Shown here: in pieces, positions 44,406 through 53,302 of the stretch
Layout of the letters: each line of letters begins with the position of its first letter
How positions within the stretch are numbered: position 1 is the first letter of the stretch
Translations under genes and position numbers: made by a program
Source of the DNA: Streptomyces sp. GS7
Lineage (GTDB): Bacteria; Actinomycetota; Actinomycetes; Streptomycetales; Streptomycetaceae
Direction of reading: 5' to 3'
NCBI RefSeq assembly: GCF_009834125.1
Contig: NZ_CP047146.1
Span: forward strand, 6,441,501-6,505,500
Length of the DNA stretch: 64,000 nt
The notes under the pieces: generated by a model
Databases searched by the model: none
Seen by the model: the letters and a program-made list of their open reading frames with translations, nothing else
Told to the model about the DNA's origin: nothing

Positions 44406-46943
44406 TCAGTCCTCGTGCCCCAATTGGAGATCGCGTTCGGTGCGCCCGCCGCCCGCCACCTGCAGGACGGTGGCCACCGGCGGGTATCCGGCGGCGATCA
44501 CCGTGTACTCGCCGGCCGAGAGGTCCACGAAGCGGAACAGCCCGTCGGGGCCCGTCGTCGCGGTGTCGACGACGTTCCCGGCCGCGTCCAGCAGCGTGAC
44601 CCGGGCGTCCTCGACGGGCCGCCCGCCACCGGCCCGTACGGTCCCCCGCAGCACCGCGCCCCCGGCCAGCTCGATGTCCTGGCGGGTCTCCCGGGACGCC
44701 TGGACCGTCACCGGCAGCGCCGCCGGCCGGAACGCCGGCGCGCTGGAGGCGAGGGTGTACTCGCCGGCCACCAACTCCCCGATGACATAGCCGCCTTCGC
44801 GTCCGCTGCGGGTGGTGGCGACCACCTCGCCGCGGACGTCGGTGAGGGTGACCATGGCGTCGCGGACCGGTGTGCCGTCGGCGGTGGTGACCGCGCCGGC
44901 CAGCCGCCCGGCGCCGCCGAGCACCACGTCCAGCTCCACCGGGCGCTCGCCGACGGTCACCGTGACGGCCTGCGGCTGGTGCCCGCCCGCGGCCGCGATG
45001 AGCACATACGCCCCGGCCCCCGGGGTGCTCAGCGCGTACCGGCCGTCGTCGCCGGTGGCGCCGCGGCCGATCTGCCGCCCGGCGACGTCGATGAGGGTGA
45101 GCGCGGCGCGCGGCACGATGCTGCCGTCGTGGTGCTGGACCGTGCCGCACACGGGGACGCCGGCACGGAGCGTCGCCGGCTGCCCGGCGCCGTGGGTGTG
45201 GGCGTGACCGGCCGCGTAACCCCCCTTGGAGCCGTACGAGTTGCCCGAGGGCGCGTACCCGGTGGCCGCGTCGTGCGCGGTGCGGGCCGGCGGCACGGCG
45301 GCGGGGTCCGCCGGGTCGCCGTACGGCGCGTGCGGGGTCTGGGGGGCGTGCGAGGCGTGGGACACCAGGGGTTTCTCTTTCAGGAAGATGGCGAGCAGGA
45401 AGCCCAGGACGAGTACCGGCACGAGGTAGAGGAAGATCCCCGGCATGGCCTTCGCGTAGGCGGCGGCGTAGCTGTCGCGCAGCGCGGCGGGCAGGGCGCG
45501 CAGCAGCTGCGGAGTGATCGACTCCGGGTCGGGCGGCGGCGCCGGGTGCGGTAGCCGGTCGCCGAGTTGGGCGGCGAGGCGGTTGGCGAACAGTGCGCCG
45601 AAGAGGGCCGCGCCGGCGCTGCCGCCGAGCTGCCGGAAGTAGTTGCCGGCGCCGGTCGCGGCACCGAGGTCCTGGCGGCGTACGGAATTCTGCGCGGCGA
45701 GCACCAGCACCGGCAGCACCAGGCCGATGCCCAGGCCCAGAATGCCCGTCCAGAGGCTGTAGACGCCGCGGGAGGTGTCCGGCCGCATCCGGGACAGCAG
45801 CCACATGCCCTCCGCGGCCACCGCGCAGCCGAGGATGGGGAAGATCTTGTAGTGGCCGGTGCGGCTGATGAGTTGCCCGGTGCCGAGCGCACCGAGCACC
45901 ACCCCGCCCGTCATGGGGAGCATCAGCAGTCCGGAGGCGGTGGCCGTGGCGCCCCCGGCCATCTGCAGGAAGCTCGGCAGATAGCTGGTCGCGCCGAAGA
46001 GCGCCAGGCCGATGGCGGCGCCGATCAGGCCGGTGAGGTTGAAGACCGCGTCGCGGAACAGCCGCGGCGGAACGAGCGGTTCGCCGACCGCGCGCTCGAC
46101 GACGAGGAACAGCGCCGCGCTGACCAGCGCCCCGGCACCGAGCCCGAGGACGGCCCACGAACCCCAGGCGTACCGCGTACCGCCCCAACTGGCCAGCAGG
46201 ACAACGCAGGTGGCGAACACGGCGAGCAGCAGGGCACCGCCGACGTCCAGCCGGGGGCGGGCGGCGGGCCGGGGCAGCCTGAGCGCGACGGCGACCAGGA
46301 GGAAGGCGAGGAGGCCGAACGGCACGGCGAGGGAGAAGCACCAGCGCCAGGAGGCGTGGTCGGCGCAGAGGCCGCCGAGCGGCGGCCCGGCCACCGAGGC
46401 CAGGCCGAACGCGGCGCCCATCAGGCTCATCCAGCGCCCGCGGGCCCGCGGCGGTACGGCTTCGGCGACGATCGCCTGAACGCCGATCAGGAGGCCGCCG
46501 CCCCCGATGCCCTGGACGGCCCGGAAGGCGACCAGCTGGTCCATCGAACGTGACCAGGCGGCGAGCGCGGAGCCGGCGGTGAAGACCAGGACCGCGAAGA
46601 GGAAGACGGGCTTCCGGCCGAGGAGGTCGCCGAGCCTGCCGTAGACGGGCAGGCCGACGGCCGACGCCAGGAGGTAGGAGGTCACCACCCAGTGCATCGC
46701 GGGCAGGCCGTGCAGCTCGCCGGCGATCCTCGGGAGCGCGGTGGCGGCGACGGTCTGGGCGAGGGCGGCGGGCAGCAGGGTCAGCAGCAGCCCGAGGAAG
46801 GCGGTCCGCGTCCGGCGCCGGCTCATCGGCGGCGCGCCGTCGCCCGCCGCCGGGTCGGCCGGCTGCGGCGCCGGGCCCGTCGTGGCGCCGGCGGCGCGCG
46901 GTCCGGCCCGCCGGCCCCGCTCGCTCAGGGTGGTCCCGCCCAC
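44406..46943 (-). CDS. MFS transporter (DHA2-like) with C-terminal carboxypeptidase-regulatory-like repeats
   Basis: 845 residues from GTG 46943, preceded by GGGGAG; a TTG at 47009 is less likely. The first ~530 residues are a 14-helix drug:H+ antiporter ('YGRLGDLLGRKPVF', 'GIGGGGLLIGVQAIVAEAVPPRARGRW', motif C 'GPPLGGLCADHASWRWCFSL'). A His/Gly/Pro-rich linker follows. Then come three ~80-residue beta-sandwich repeats (about 600-843, 'DGRYALSTPGAGAYVLIAAA', 'EGGYVIGELVAGEYTLASSA', 'DGLFRFVDLSAGEYTVIAAG') of the CarboxypepD_reg type. Efflux substrate unknown; the tail's role is unexplained. Confidence 0.87.
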   Translation of the reverse strand: MGGTTLSERGRRAGPRAAGATTGPAPQPADPAAGDGAPPMSRRRTRTAFLGLLLTLLPAALAQTVAATALPRIAGELHGLPAMHWVVTSYLLASAVGLPVYGRLGDLLGRKPVFLFAVLVFTAGSALAAWSRSMDQLVAFRAVQGIGGGGLLIGVQAIVAEAVPPRARGRWMSLMGAAFGLASVAGPPLGGLCADHASWRWCFSLAVPFGLLAFLLVAVALRLPRPAARPRLDVGGALLLAVFATCVVLLASWGGTRYAWGSWAVLGLGAGALVSAALFLVVERAVGEPLVPPRLFRDAVFNLTGLIGAAIGLALFGATSYLPSFLQMAGGATATASGLLMLPMTGGVVLGALGTGQLISRTGHYKIFPILGCAVAAEGMWLLSRMRPDTSRGVYSLWTGILGLGIGLVLPVLVLAAQNSVRRQDLGAATGAGNYFRQLGGSAGAALFGALFANRLAAQLGDRLPHPAPPPDPESITPQLLRALPAALRDSYAAAYAKAMPGIFLYLVPVLVLGFLLAIFLKEKPLVSHASHAPQTPHAPYGDPADPAAVPPARTAHDAATGYAPSGNSYGSKGGYAAGHAHTHGAGQPATLRAGVPVCGTVQHHDGSIVPRAALTLIDVAGRQIGRGATGDDGRYALSTPGAGAYVLIAAAGGHQPQAVTVTVGERPVELDVVLGGAGRLAGAVTTADGTPVRDAMVTLTDVRGEVVATTRSGREGGYVIGELVAGEYTLASSAPAFRPAALPVTVQASRETRQDIELAGGAVLRGTVRAGGGRPVEDARVTLLDAAGNVVDTATTGPDGLFRFVDLSAGEYTVIAAGYPPVATVLQVAGGGRTERDLQLGHED

Positions 46944-47209
46944 GTCCTGCTCCCCTCGGTACGCCTCATCCACCTCATACGGCCGCCCATTTCTCGCATT
47001 GGGCGACAACGGCGATCAAGCGCGGAGAATCAGAGCACGGTGGGCGGGAACGGACGTCAAGTACGTTGCCCGCGGCGCCTATTGGGCTCCCATCAGGGGT
47101 TTCCGCCGGCCCGTCGGCCGGAGGGCCGGAGGGTGCGACTCAGCGGAAACCACCCGAACCGGTGAGCATGACGGCGCCCCGAAAGGGTTACCGGAGCGAG
47201 GGTGCCGGG

Positions 47210-47653
47210 TCACTTCTCCATGTGGGCGGCCAGGTTGGCGAGGATCGTGTCGTAGATCCGGCCAAGTCCCTTGGGGGCGAAGGTCCGCTCGAAGAAGCCG
47301 CCGATGCCGCCGGCACCCTGCCAGGTGGTGGTGACGACGACCTTGGCGCGGTTCTCGCCGGCCGGGGTGACGACCCACGTGGTCACCATGGAGGAGTTGC
47401 GGTCCTTCTCCACGAGCTGGCCGTCGGTCGGCTCGTCGACCTCCAGCAGGCAGTCCCGGACGCGCTTGCTGGTGGCCTGGAGCTTCCAGTGGACGAGGGT
47501 GCCCTTGCCGTCGCCGCCCTCGCGGATCTCGTACTCGCTGAAGTGCTCGGGCAGCAGCTGCTGACGCGTGCCGCTGTAGTCGGCGATCGCGTCGAACACA
47601 TCCTCCGGGTCCGCCGCGATCTCGCGTTGCGTGGTGGCCTCGACCTGCCCCAT
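47210..47653 (-). CDS. SRPBCC (polyketide cyclase-like) family protein
   Basis: 147 residues with the START/SRPBCC helix-grip fold: 'ATTQREIAADPEDVFDAIADYSG', then a central beta sheet 'TTWVVTPAGENRAKVVVTTTW' and the long C-terminal helix 'GRIYDTILANLAAHME'. ATG 47653 has GGAGG nine bases upstream. It binds a hydrophobic ligand in relatives; function unknown. It is divergent from the radical SAM gene. Confidence 0.83.
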   Translation of the reverse strand: MGQVEATTQREIAADPEDVFDAIADYSGTRQQLLPEHFSEYEIREGGDGKGTLVHWKLQATSKRVRDCLLEVDEPTDGQLVEKDRNSSMVTTWVVTPAGENRAKVVVTTTWQGAGGIGGFFERTFAPKGLGRIYDTILANLAAHMEK

Positions 47654-47770
47654 GTCTGTCTTCCTCCAGTAGTCGGCTGCCGGTCCTGCGGTGCGCCGCC
47701 AACCTGCGGTGCGCGGCCAAGCCAACCACCACTGCGCACCGGGCCCAAATCCGGTTGACGAACGCGAAGG

Positions 47771-47782
47771 GAACACATGTTC
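47771..47782. promoter_or_regulatory. LexA-like SOS box GAAC-ACAT-GTTC
   Basis: A perfect GAAC-N4-GTTC dyad, the actinobacterial LexA core, 45 bp before the radical SAM ATG. A second dyad GTTCT-N6-AGAAC (47779-47794) overlaps it. The M. tuberculosis homologue Rv2578c is, from memory, listed among genes with LexA boxes. Confidence 0.65.
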
Positions 47783-47826
47783 TATTATCAGAACGGGGGC
47801 ACGGCCGGATCACAACAGGAGGCCCC

Positions 47827-48876
47827 ATGCGCTGGGACAATCTGGGTGAAAGCCCATCCGCGCTGTTCGGGACGGATGTCGTCACCCGAACGGTCGACAC
47901 CCCCGAATTCCGCGGCATCACCTTCCACGAGGTGCGCGCCCGCTCCCTCGTCAACCGCGTACCGGGCGCCTCCCGGATGCCGTTCGAATGGACCGTGAAC
48001 CCCTACCGCGGCTGCAGTCACGCCTGCGTGTACTGCTTCGCCCGCAAGACCCACAGCTACCTGGACCTGGACACCGGCCTCGACTTCGACTCGCAGATCG
48101 TGGTGAAGGTCAACGCCCCCGACCTGCTGCGCCGCGAACTGGCCGGCCGCCGCTGGCGCGGCGACCACATCGCGATGGGCACCAACGTCGACTGCTACCA
48201 GCGCGCCGAGGGCCGTTACCGCCTGATGCCCGGCATCATCGGCGCGCTGCGCGACCACGCCAACCCGTTCTCGATCCTCACCAAGGGCACCCTGATCCTG
48301 CGCGACCTGGACCTTCTGCGGCAGGCCGCCCGCGTCACCGACGTCGGCATCTCGGTCTCCGTCGGCTTCCTCGACCGCGAGCTGTGGCGCACCGTCGAAC
48401 CCGGCACCCCCGCCCCCGAACGGCGCCTGGACGTGGTGCGCACGCTCACCGCGCACGGCATACCCTGCGGCGTCCTGATGGCCCCCGTGATCCCCTTCCT
48501 CGGCGACACCCCGGACCGGCTGCGGGCCACCGTCCGCGCCGTCGCCGAGGCCGGCGCCGACTCGGTCACCCCCCTCGTCCTGCATCTGCGCCCCGGCGCC
48601 CGCGAGTGGTTCACGGCCTGGCTGGGCCACCACCACCCGCACCTCGTGCGCCGCTACGAGACGATGTACGCCGACGGCCCGTACGCCCCCAAGTGGTACC
48701 AGCGCCGGATCACCCGCCAGGTCCACGAACTGGCCGCGGAACACGGCCTCGGCCCGTCCCGCCCCGGAGCGGCCCGGCGGATCACGGCGCGCGACGGCGG
48801 CGGCCCCGGTACGGATGCGGCGCCACCCGCGGTGGGCGATCCGGCTTCCGGGGCCACGCAGTTGACGCTGCTGTGA
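47827..48876 (+). CDS. Rv2578c-type radical SAM protein (SplB-like)
   Basis: 349 residues. The 4Fe-4S/SAM motif C63-x3-C67-x2-C70 ('RGCSHACVYCFAR') is intact, followed by 'GTNVDCYQRAEGRYRLMPG' and 'PFSILTKGTLILRDLDLL', typical of the Rv2578c/SplB-related family. The ATG has AGGAGG upstream; an earlier in-frame TTG/GTG start would run through the SOS box. Regulation by LexA would point to a role in the DNA-damage response. The reaction is not known. Confidence 0.9.
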   Translation: MRWDNLGESPSALFGTDVVTRTVDTPEFRGITFHEVRARSLVNRVPGASRMPFEWTVNPYRGCSHACVYCFARKTHSYLDLDTGLDFDSQIVVKVNAPDLLRRELAGRRWRGDHIAMGTNVDCYQRAEGRYRLMPGIIGALRDHANPFSILTKGTLILRDLDLLRQAARVTDVGISVSVGFLDRELWRTVEPGTPAPERRLDVVRTLTAHGIPCGVLMAPVIPFLGDTPDRLRATVRAVAEAGADSVTPLVLHLRPGAREWFTAWLGHHHPHLVRRYETMYADGPYAPKWYQRRITRQVHELAAEHGLGPSRPGAARRITARDGGGPGTDAAPPAVGDPASGATQLTLL

Positions 48877-48949
48877 GGGCCGACCGCCGCGCCGGGGGCG
48901 CCCCACGGCGTCCGTGCGGGCCCGCCGCGCCCGCCTCGGCCCCGGGCTG

Positions 48950-49374
48950 CCGGAAGCGGCCGGAACGGTCTCCAGGACCCGTGCCAGGCGGTCGCGGGCG
49001 GCCGTCCGGGCGGCGATGCGCGCGTCGATGACGGCGAGCCGCTCACGGGCGACACGCAGGCTCTCGGACGAGGGCGGTGCGGTGGTCATGTCGCCGTCGA
49101 GGATGCCGGCGGCGTACGGGACGATCTCGCCGTCGCCGTCGCCGTCTGCGGTGAACGCGGCCGTCTCCGCGAGCGGTTCGGGCCGTCGGCCCACCGCCAC
49201 CACGCGTGCCCCTTCCGCCGCGAACGCCAGGGCGTTCGCACGGCCGATTCCGGTGCCGGCCCCGGTGACGGCGACGACTCTGCCGCGCGTCCCGGGCACG
49301 TCGGGGGCGGTGTCCGCGGTGCGGGCGCGCGTGTCGGTAGTGGTGGCCGTGGCGGGGTGCGTGCGCTGTTCCAT
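48950..49374 (-). pseudogene. SDR N-terminus fused to a MerR C-terminal helix (deletion remnant)
   Basis: From ATG 49374 the frame gives about 95 residues of a short-chain dehydrogenase, with the NAD(P) motif 'TGAGTGIGR' and 'ARVVAVGRRPEPLAE'. After 'AAGILDGD' it changes to 'LRVARERLAVIDARIAARTA', which looks like the dimerisation helix of a MerR regulator. The SDR catalytic Ser-Tyr-Lys part and the MerR DNA-binding domain are absent. The likely cause is one deletion joining adjacent sdr and merR genes. The frame then runs on, antisense to the radical SAM gene. Confidence 0.6.
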
Positions 49375-49381
49375 GGCGGGA

Positions 49382-49413
49382 GTGTCGAACCCTGTCCCCA
49401 GGGGCAGGGTCAA
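49382..49413 (-). promoter_or_regulatory. MerR-type promoter/operator upstream of SDR remnant
   Basis: On the minus strand TTGACC is followed by the dyad ACCCTGCCCC-TG-GGGACAGGGT, then TTCGACACT. The dyad occupies the over-long -35/-10 spacer, the hallmark of MerR-activated promoters. It is intact although the regulator and target genes are not. Confidence 0.6.
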
Positions 49414-49589
49414 GCGGCCCGCATCCGGAGGGCGATCGTCCGGCCGGGGAATCCGGCCGGGAGGGCGACCGGGAAACCCCGTTGACGGGCGTCCGGGCGA
49501 GCGTCGAACCTGTGCCGCATGGAGGGGGACGGGGAGATGACCGGGGAGTCGCCCAGGGTGCCGGGGCGGGACGGGGCAGGCGGGGGACG

Positions 49590-50207
49590 GTGGAGCAGGC
49601 GTCGCGCCCCTTGCGGATACGCGAGATGACGGAGGCAGATGTCGACGCGGTCTCGGGGGTCCGGGTGCGCGGCCGGCAGACGGCGTACCGGGGGCTGATG
49701 CCGCGGGCCCACCTGGACGCGATGAGCGTGGCGGAGGACGCCCGGCGGCGGCGCGAGCGGTTCCGGCGACGGCGACCGGGCGTCGTCGAGCTGGTGGCGG
49801 AGCGGGCCCGGGAGGTGCGTGAGGTGGTCGGCCGGGTCGCGGTCGGACCGGCCGGGATGCCGATCTCGCCCTGGACGGCGGCGGGTTGACCGGTTCCCGG
49901 CTGCCCGTGGGCGAGCTGCCGGCCCTCTGTGCGGAGCCCGGTCCGATCGGCACCGGCGTCGGCCGCGCGCTGCCGGCCGGCGGGACGGCCCGGGCCCGGG
50001 CCGGCGGATTCGGCGCGCTGTGCCTCTGGGGTGCGCGGCAATCCGCGCGCCCGGCGGTTCTCCGAGCGGGCCGGGTTCGCGCCGGACTTCGCGCCGGACG
50101 GGGCTGAGGAGGCGTACGGGGTGGCGGGCCGGAGCGTCCCGGAACTGCGCTACCGGCGTCCGGCACCACCCGCCCGAGCCCCCGGGACGCCCCGCCTGAG
50201 CCTCTAG
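49590..50207 (+). pseudogene. GNAT acetyltransferase, frameshifted
   Basis: From GTG 49590 the protein begins as a normal GNAT ('LRIREMTEADVDAVSGVRVRG', 'YRGLMPRAHLDAMS'). Near 49845 it must shift frame to continue ('DADLALDGGG', 'IGTGVGRALPAGG', the acetyl-CoA loop), and near 50035 shift again to 'NPRARRFSERAGFAPD' and 'VPELRYRR'. At least two indels, plus substitutions in conserved positions, mean it is dead. Confidence 0.8.
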
Positions 50208-50896
50208 GACCTGTCCGCCGGAGGACCGCCCCGCGGTCCGGCGTCGGCCGCCGCCCCCTCCCCCGGTGTGCCGCCGCCCGCCGCCCGCGCCGCGTCCTCG
50301 TGGACGCCGAGCCGCGCCAGTGAGGCCGCGGCGGCCGCGGCGAGCCGGGGGTGGGCGGTGGCGGCCGTGAGTGCGGGGACCGCGCGCCGGTCGCCCAGGG
50401 CGCCCAGGCCCTCGACGCAGGCCAGGGCCACCCGCCAGTACGGGTTGTGCGGGGTCAGCAGCCGCTCCAGGGTGGCGATCAGCGCGGGGACGGACTGCGG
50501 GGCGCGGAGTTCGACGAGCAGGCGTACCGGGTGCAGGGCGTAGGCGGTGCGCAGCGGGTTGGTGGCCAGGGCCGCGGCGGCGCGGGCGGTGCGCGGGTCG
50601 CCGAGCCTGCCGAGGGCGTGTGCGGCGGTGGCGCAGCGGACCGGTTCGCGGTAGTTCAGGAGCAGGACGAGGGTTTCGAAGGCGCGTTTGTCGCCGGCGC
50701 AGCCGAGGATGAAGGCGGCGATCTCGCGGGCCCACAGGGGGCGCTCCACTGCGACCAGCATGCGGGCCAGTTCCTCGCGCCCCGCGGGGGTGTTCTTGCG
50801 GGCCAGCCCGAGCAGCCGCTCGTAGGCGACCAGATCCTGTGGGGAGCGGAGTTCGGCCCGCACCCGGTCCGTCAACTCGTGGAATTCTTCTTCCAT
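50204..50896 (-). CDS. HEAT-repeat domain protein
   Basis: 230 residues built of PBS-lyase-type HEAT helix pairs: 'PVRCATAAHALGRLGDPRTARAAAAL', 'SVPALIATLERLL', 'VALACVEGLGALGDRRAVPALTAAT'. These form a scaffold for protein-protein contacts. ATG 50896 follows GGAGGGGAG. The C-terminal 40 residues are low-complexity. Function unknown. Confidence 0.83.
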   Translation of the reverse strand: MEEEFHELTDRVRAELRSPQDLVAYERLLGLARKNTPAGREELARMLVAVERPLWAREIAAFILGCAGDKRAFETLVLLLNYREPVRCATAAHALGRLGDPRTARAAAALATNPLRTAYALHPVRLLVELRAPQSVPALIATLERLLTPHNPYWRVALACVEGLGALGDRRAVPALTAATAHPRLAAAAAASLARLGVHEDAARAAGGGTPGEGAAADAGPRGGPPADRS

Positions 50897-51333
50897 TTGT
50901 CGCTCCCCTCCCGCCTGGCCGCCCGGATCCGCGCGACGTGGCCTGCACCACAGCCTAATGACCCGCACTACCCCTGGTGCTTCGGTTACCCACCGGTTAA
51001 CCTGGCGGAACGAGCAGCACCCCTGCTCGGGCGGCCTGGTGACGCAGCCGCCGAAAAGTGAAGTCGGTTCGGCACCGCACAGCACGACGCGTAGGCACGC
51101 TTCATCGCCACGCACCGCACGACACGTACGGAGATACGGCACGGCCCCGGGACAGGGCCCGCCGTGCCTCCCGCACCGCCGGCGCTGCCCGCAGCGCTGC
51201 GGCCCGCGGCCCCTCGCCGCCCGCCGCCGCACGCTGCTTCTCGCACTCCGCGCGGCCCGTTCGTCCGCTCCGCGGACACCCCTCAGTCGTCACTTCTCCC
51301 CTGCCCCAGGGGAACACCCTCAGGAGTCTCGCG
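50897..51333. other. intergenic region upstream of 3-hydroxyacyl-CoA dehydrogenase gene
   Basis: 437 bp between divergent genes, with promoters for both expected. Direct half-sites GGTTACC and GGTTAACC lie at 50984-51002. No RNA gene or credible ORF seen. Confidence 0.4.
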
Positions 51334-53157
51334 ATGGGCCCTCAGTCCACCCCTGACCTCTCAACCCCCGCTTCCTCACTGTCCCTTGCCACGGTCGCCG
51401 TGGTCGGTCTCGGCACCATGGGCACCGGTATCGCCGAGGTGCTCGCCCGGGCCGGCCGTGAGGTGATCGGCATCGACACCGATGACACCGCGATCCGGCA
51501 GGCCCGCGCCACCCTCGAAGCCTCCACCGCCCGGGCGGTGCGCCGAGAGCGGATCACCGAGCGGGAGCGGCAGGACGTGCTGGCCCGCTTCCGTACGTTC
51601 GGCGACCTCCAGGCCGCCGCGGACGCCGACCTCGTCATCGAGGTGGTGCCGGAGGACTACGAACTCAAGCGGCAGGTCTTCGCCGCGCTGGACGGCATCG
51701 TCCGTCCGGAGGCGATCCTCGCCACGGGCACCAACGCGCTGTCCGTGACCCGGCTCGCCGCCGACTCGCAGCGCCCCGAGCGGGTGCTCGGCGTCCACTT
51801 CTTCAACCCGGCGCCCGCGATGAAGCTGGTCGAGGTGGTCTCGTCGGTGCTCACCGCCCCGACCGCGGTCGCCGCCGTCACCGAGCTCGCCCGCGACCTG
51901 GGCAAGGACCCGATCGCGGTGGGCGACCGGCCCGGTTTCGTCGCCGACGGGCTGCTCTTCGGCTACCTCAACCAGGCCGCGGCGATGTACGAGTCGAAGT
52001 ACGCGTCCCGTGAGGACATCGACGCCGCGATGAAGCTCGGCTGCGGTCTGCCGATGGGCCCGCTGGCGCTGCTCGACCTGATCGGGGTGGACACCGCCCG
52101 TACGGTCCTGGAGGCGATGTACGCCGAGTCGCACGACCGGCTGCACGCCCCGGCGCCGATCCTGGGCCAGCTGGCGGAGGCCGGGCTGACCGGCCGCAAG
52201 GCGGGCCGCGGCTTCTACACCTACGAGGCGCCGGGCAGCGCCGCCGTGGTGCCGGACGCGGCGAGCCCCGCGGCCGGCAACGGCGGGCAGCGGACCGGCC
52301 GCACGGTCCGCAGCGTCGGTGTCGCCGGCTCCGGGACGATGGCCAGCGGGATCGCCGAGGTCTTCGCCAAGGCGGGCTACTCGGTCGTGCTGGCGGCCCG
52401 CAGCCCGGAGAAGGCGGAGCGGGCCAAGGAGCGGATCGCCAAGTCGCTGGGCCGCTCCGTCGACAAGGGCCGGCTGACCGCCGAGGCGCGCGACGCGGCG
52501 CTGGCGGCGATCACCCCGGCCGGTTCGCTGGACGCGTTCGCGGACGTCGATCTGGCAGTGGAGGCGGTGGCCGAGGACCTGGCCGTCAAGCAGCAGCTGT
52601 TCCGGACGCTGGACAAGGTCTGCAAGCCGGGTGCCGTTCTGGCCACCACCACGTCCTCACTGCCGGTCGTCGCCTGCGCCCGCGCCACCTCGCGCCCGCA
52701 GGACGTCATCGGGATGCACTTCTTCAACCCGGCGCCCGCGATGAAGCTGGTCGAGGTGGTCCGTACGGTCCTGACCTCCGACGAGGTGCACGCCACCGTG
52801 CGCGAGGTCTGCGCCAAGGTCCGCAAGCACCCGGTGGACTGCGGCGACCGGGCCGGTTTCATCGTCAACGCGCTGCTGTTCCCGTACCTGAACAACGCGA
52901 TCAAGATGGTCCAGGAGCACTACGCGTCGCTGGACGAGATCGACGCCGCGATGAAGCTGGGCGGCGGCTACCCGATGGGCCCGTTCGAGCTGCTGGACGT
53001 GGTCGGCCTGGACGTCTCGCTGGCCATCGAGAAGGTGCTGCACGCCGAGTTCCGCGACCCGGGTCTGGCCCCGGCGCCGCTGCTGGAGCACCTCGTCGCG
53101 GCGGGCTGCCTGGGCCGGAAGACCGGCCGCGGCTTCCGTGAGTACGCCCGGCGCTGA
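51334..53157 (+). CDS. tandem-domain 3-hydroxyacyl-CoA (3-hydroxybutyryl-CoA) dehydrogenase
   Basis: 607 residues made of two complete 3HCDH modules, about 18-305 and 318-605. Each has an NAD Rossmann loop ('VVGLGTMGTGIAEV'; the second reads 'GSGTMASGIAEV'), the catalytic His motif 'HFFNPAPAMKLVEVV', and a C-terminal helical domain ('GLPMGPLALLDLIG', 'GYPMGPFELLDVVG'). It interconverts acetoacetyl- and 3-hydroxybutyryl-CoA, the entry to crotonyl-CoA for Ccr. ATG 51334 has AGGAG upstream. A 13-bp stem-loop follows it. Confidence 0.92.
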   Translation: MGPQSTPDLSTPASSLSLATVAVVGLGTMGTGIAEVLARAGREVIGIDTDDTAIRQARATLEASTARAVRRERITERERQDVLARFRTFGDLQAAADADLVIEVVPEDYELKRQVFAALDGIVRPEAILATGTNALSVTRLAADSQRPERVLGVHFFNPAPAMKLVEVVSSVLTAPTAVAAVTELARDLGKDPIAVGDRPGFVADGLLFGYLNQAAAMYESKYASREDIDAAMKLGCGLPMGPLALLDLIGVDTARTVLEAMYAESHDRLHAPAPILGQLAEAGLTGRKAGRGFYTYEAPGSAAVVPDAASPAAGNGGQRTGRTVRSVGVAGSGTMASGIAEVFAKAGYSVVLAARSPEKAERAKERIAKSLGRSVDKGRLTAEARDAALAAITPAGSLDAFADVDLAVEAVAEDLAVKQQLFRTLDKVCKPGAVLATTTSSLPVVACARATSRPQDVIGMHFFNPAPAMKLVEVVRTVLTSDEVHATVREVCAKVRKHPVDCGDRAGFIVNALLFPYLNNAIKMVQEHYASLDEIDAAMKLGGGYPMGPFELLDVVGLDVSLAIEKVLHAEFRDPGLAPAPLLEHLVAAGCLGRKTGRGFREYARR

Positions 53158-53188
53158 CGCGCGGCGGCGCCCCGGGGCCGGGGGCGGG

Positions 53189-53238
53189 TGGGGCGGGCTG
53201 CTGGAGCCGCCGGACGGTGGTCCCGGCAGCCCGCCCCA
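53189..53238 (+). terminator. stem-loop after 3-hydroxyacyl-CoA dehydrogenase gene
   Basis: TGGGGCGGGCTGC (53189-53201) pairs perfectly with GCAGCCCGCCCCA (53226-53238) around a 24-nt loop, 32 bp after the stop codon and 65 bp before the TetR start. Confidence 0.65.
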
Positions 53239-53302
53239 GGTCACAGGGCCGGAGCTGGTACCTCATGCCGCAGGCCGCGTGAATATGCAGTACCGTCCCC
53301 AC

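Noticed and set aside
41830..46341. Continuous 1503-codon minus-strand frame
   Set aside because: Only the part from ATG 44280 is the real phosphatase; upstream of it the frame is antisense to the MFS gene reading in another frame and shows low-complexity Arg/Pro/Ala composition.
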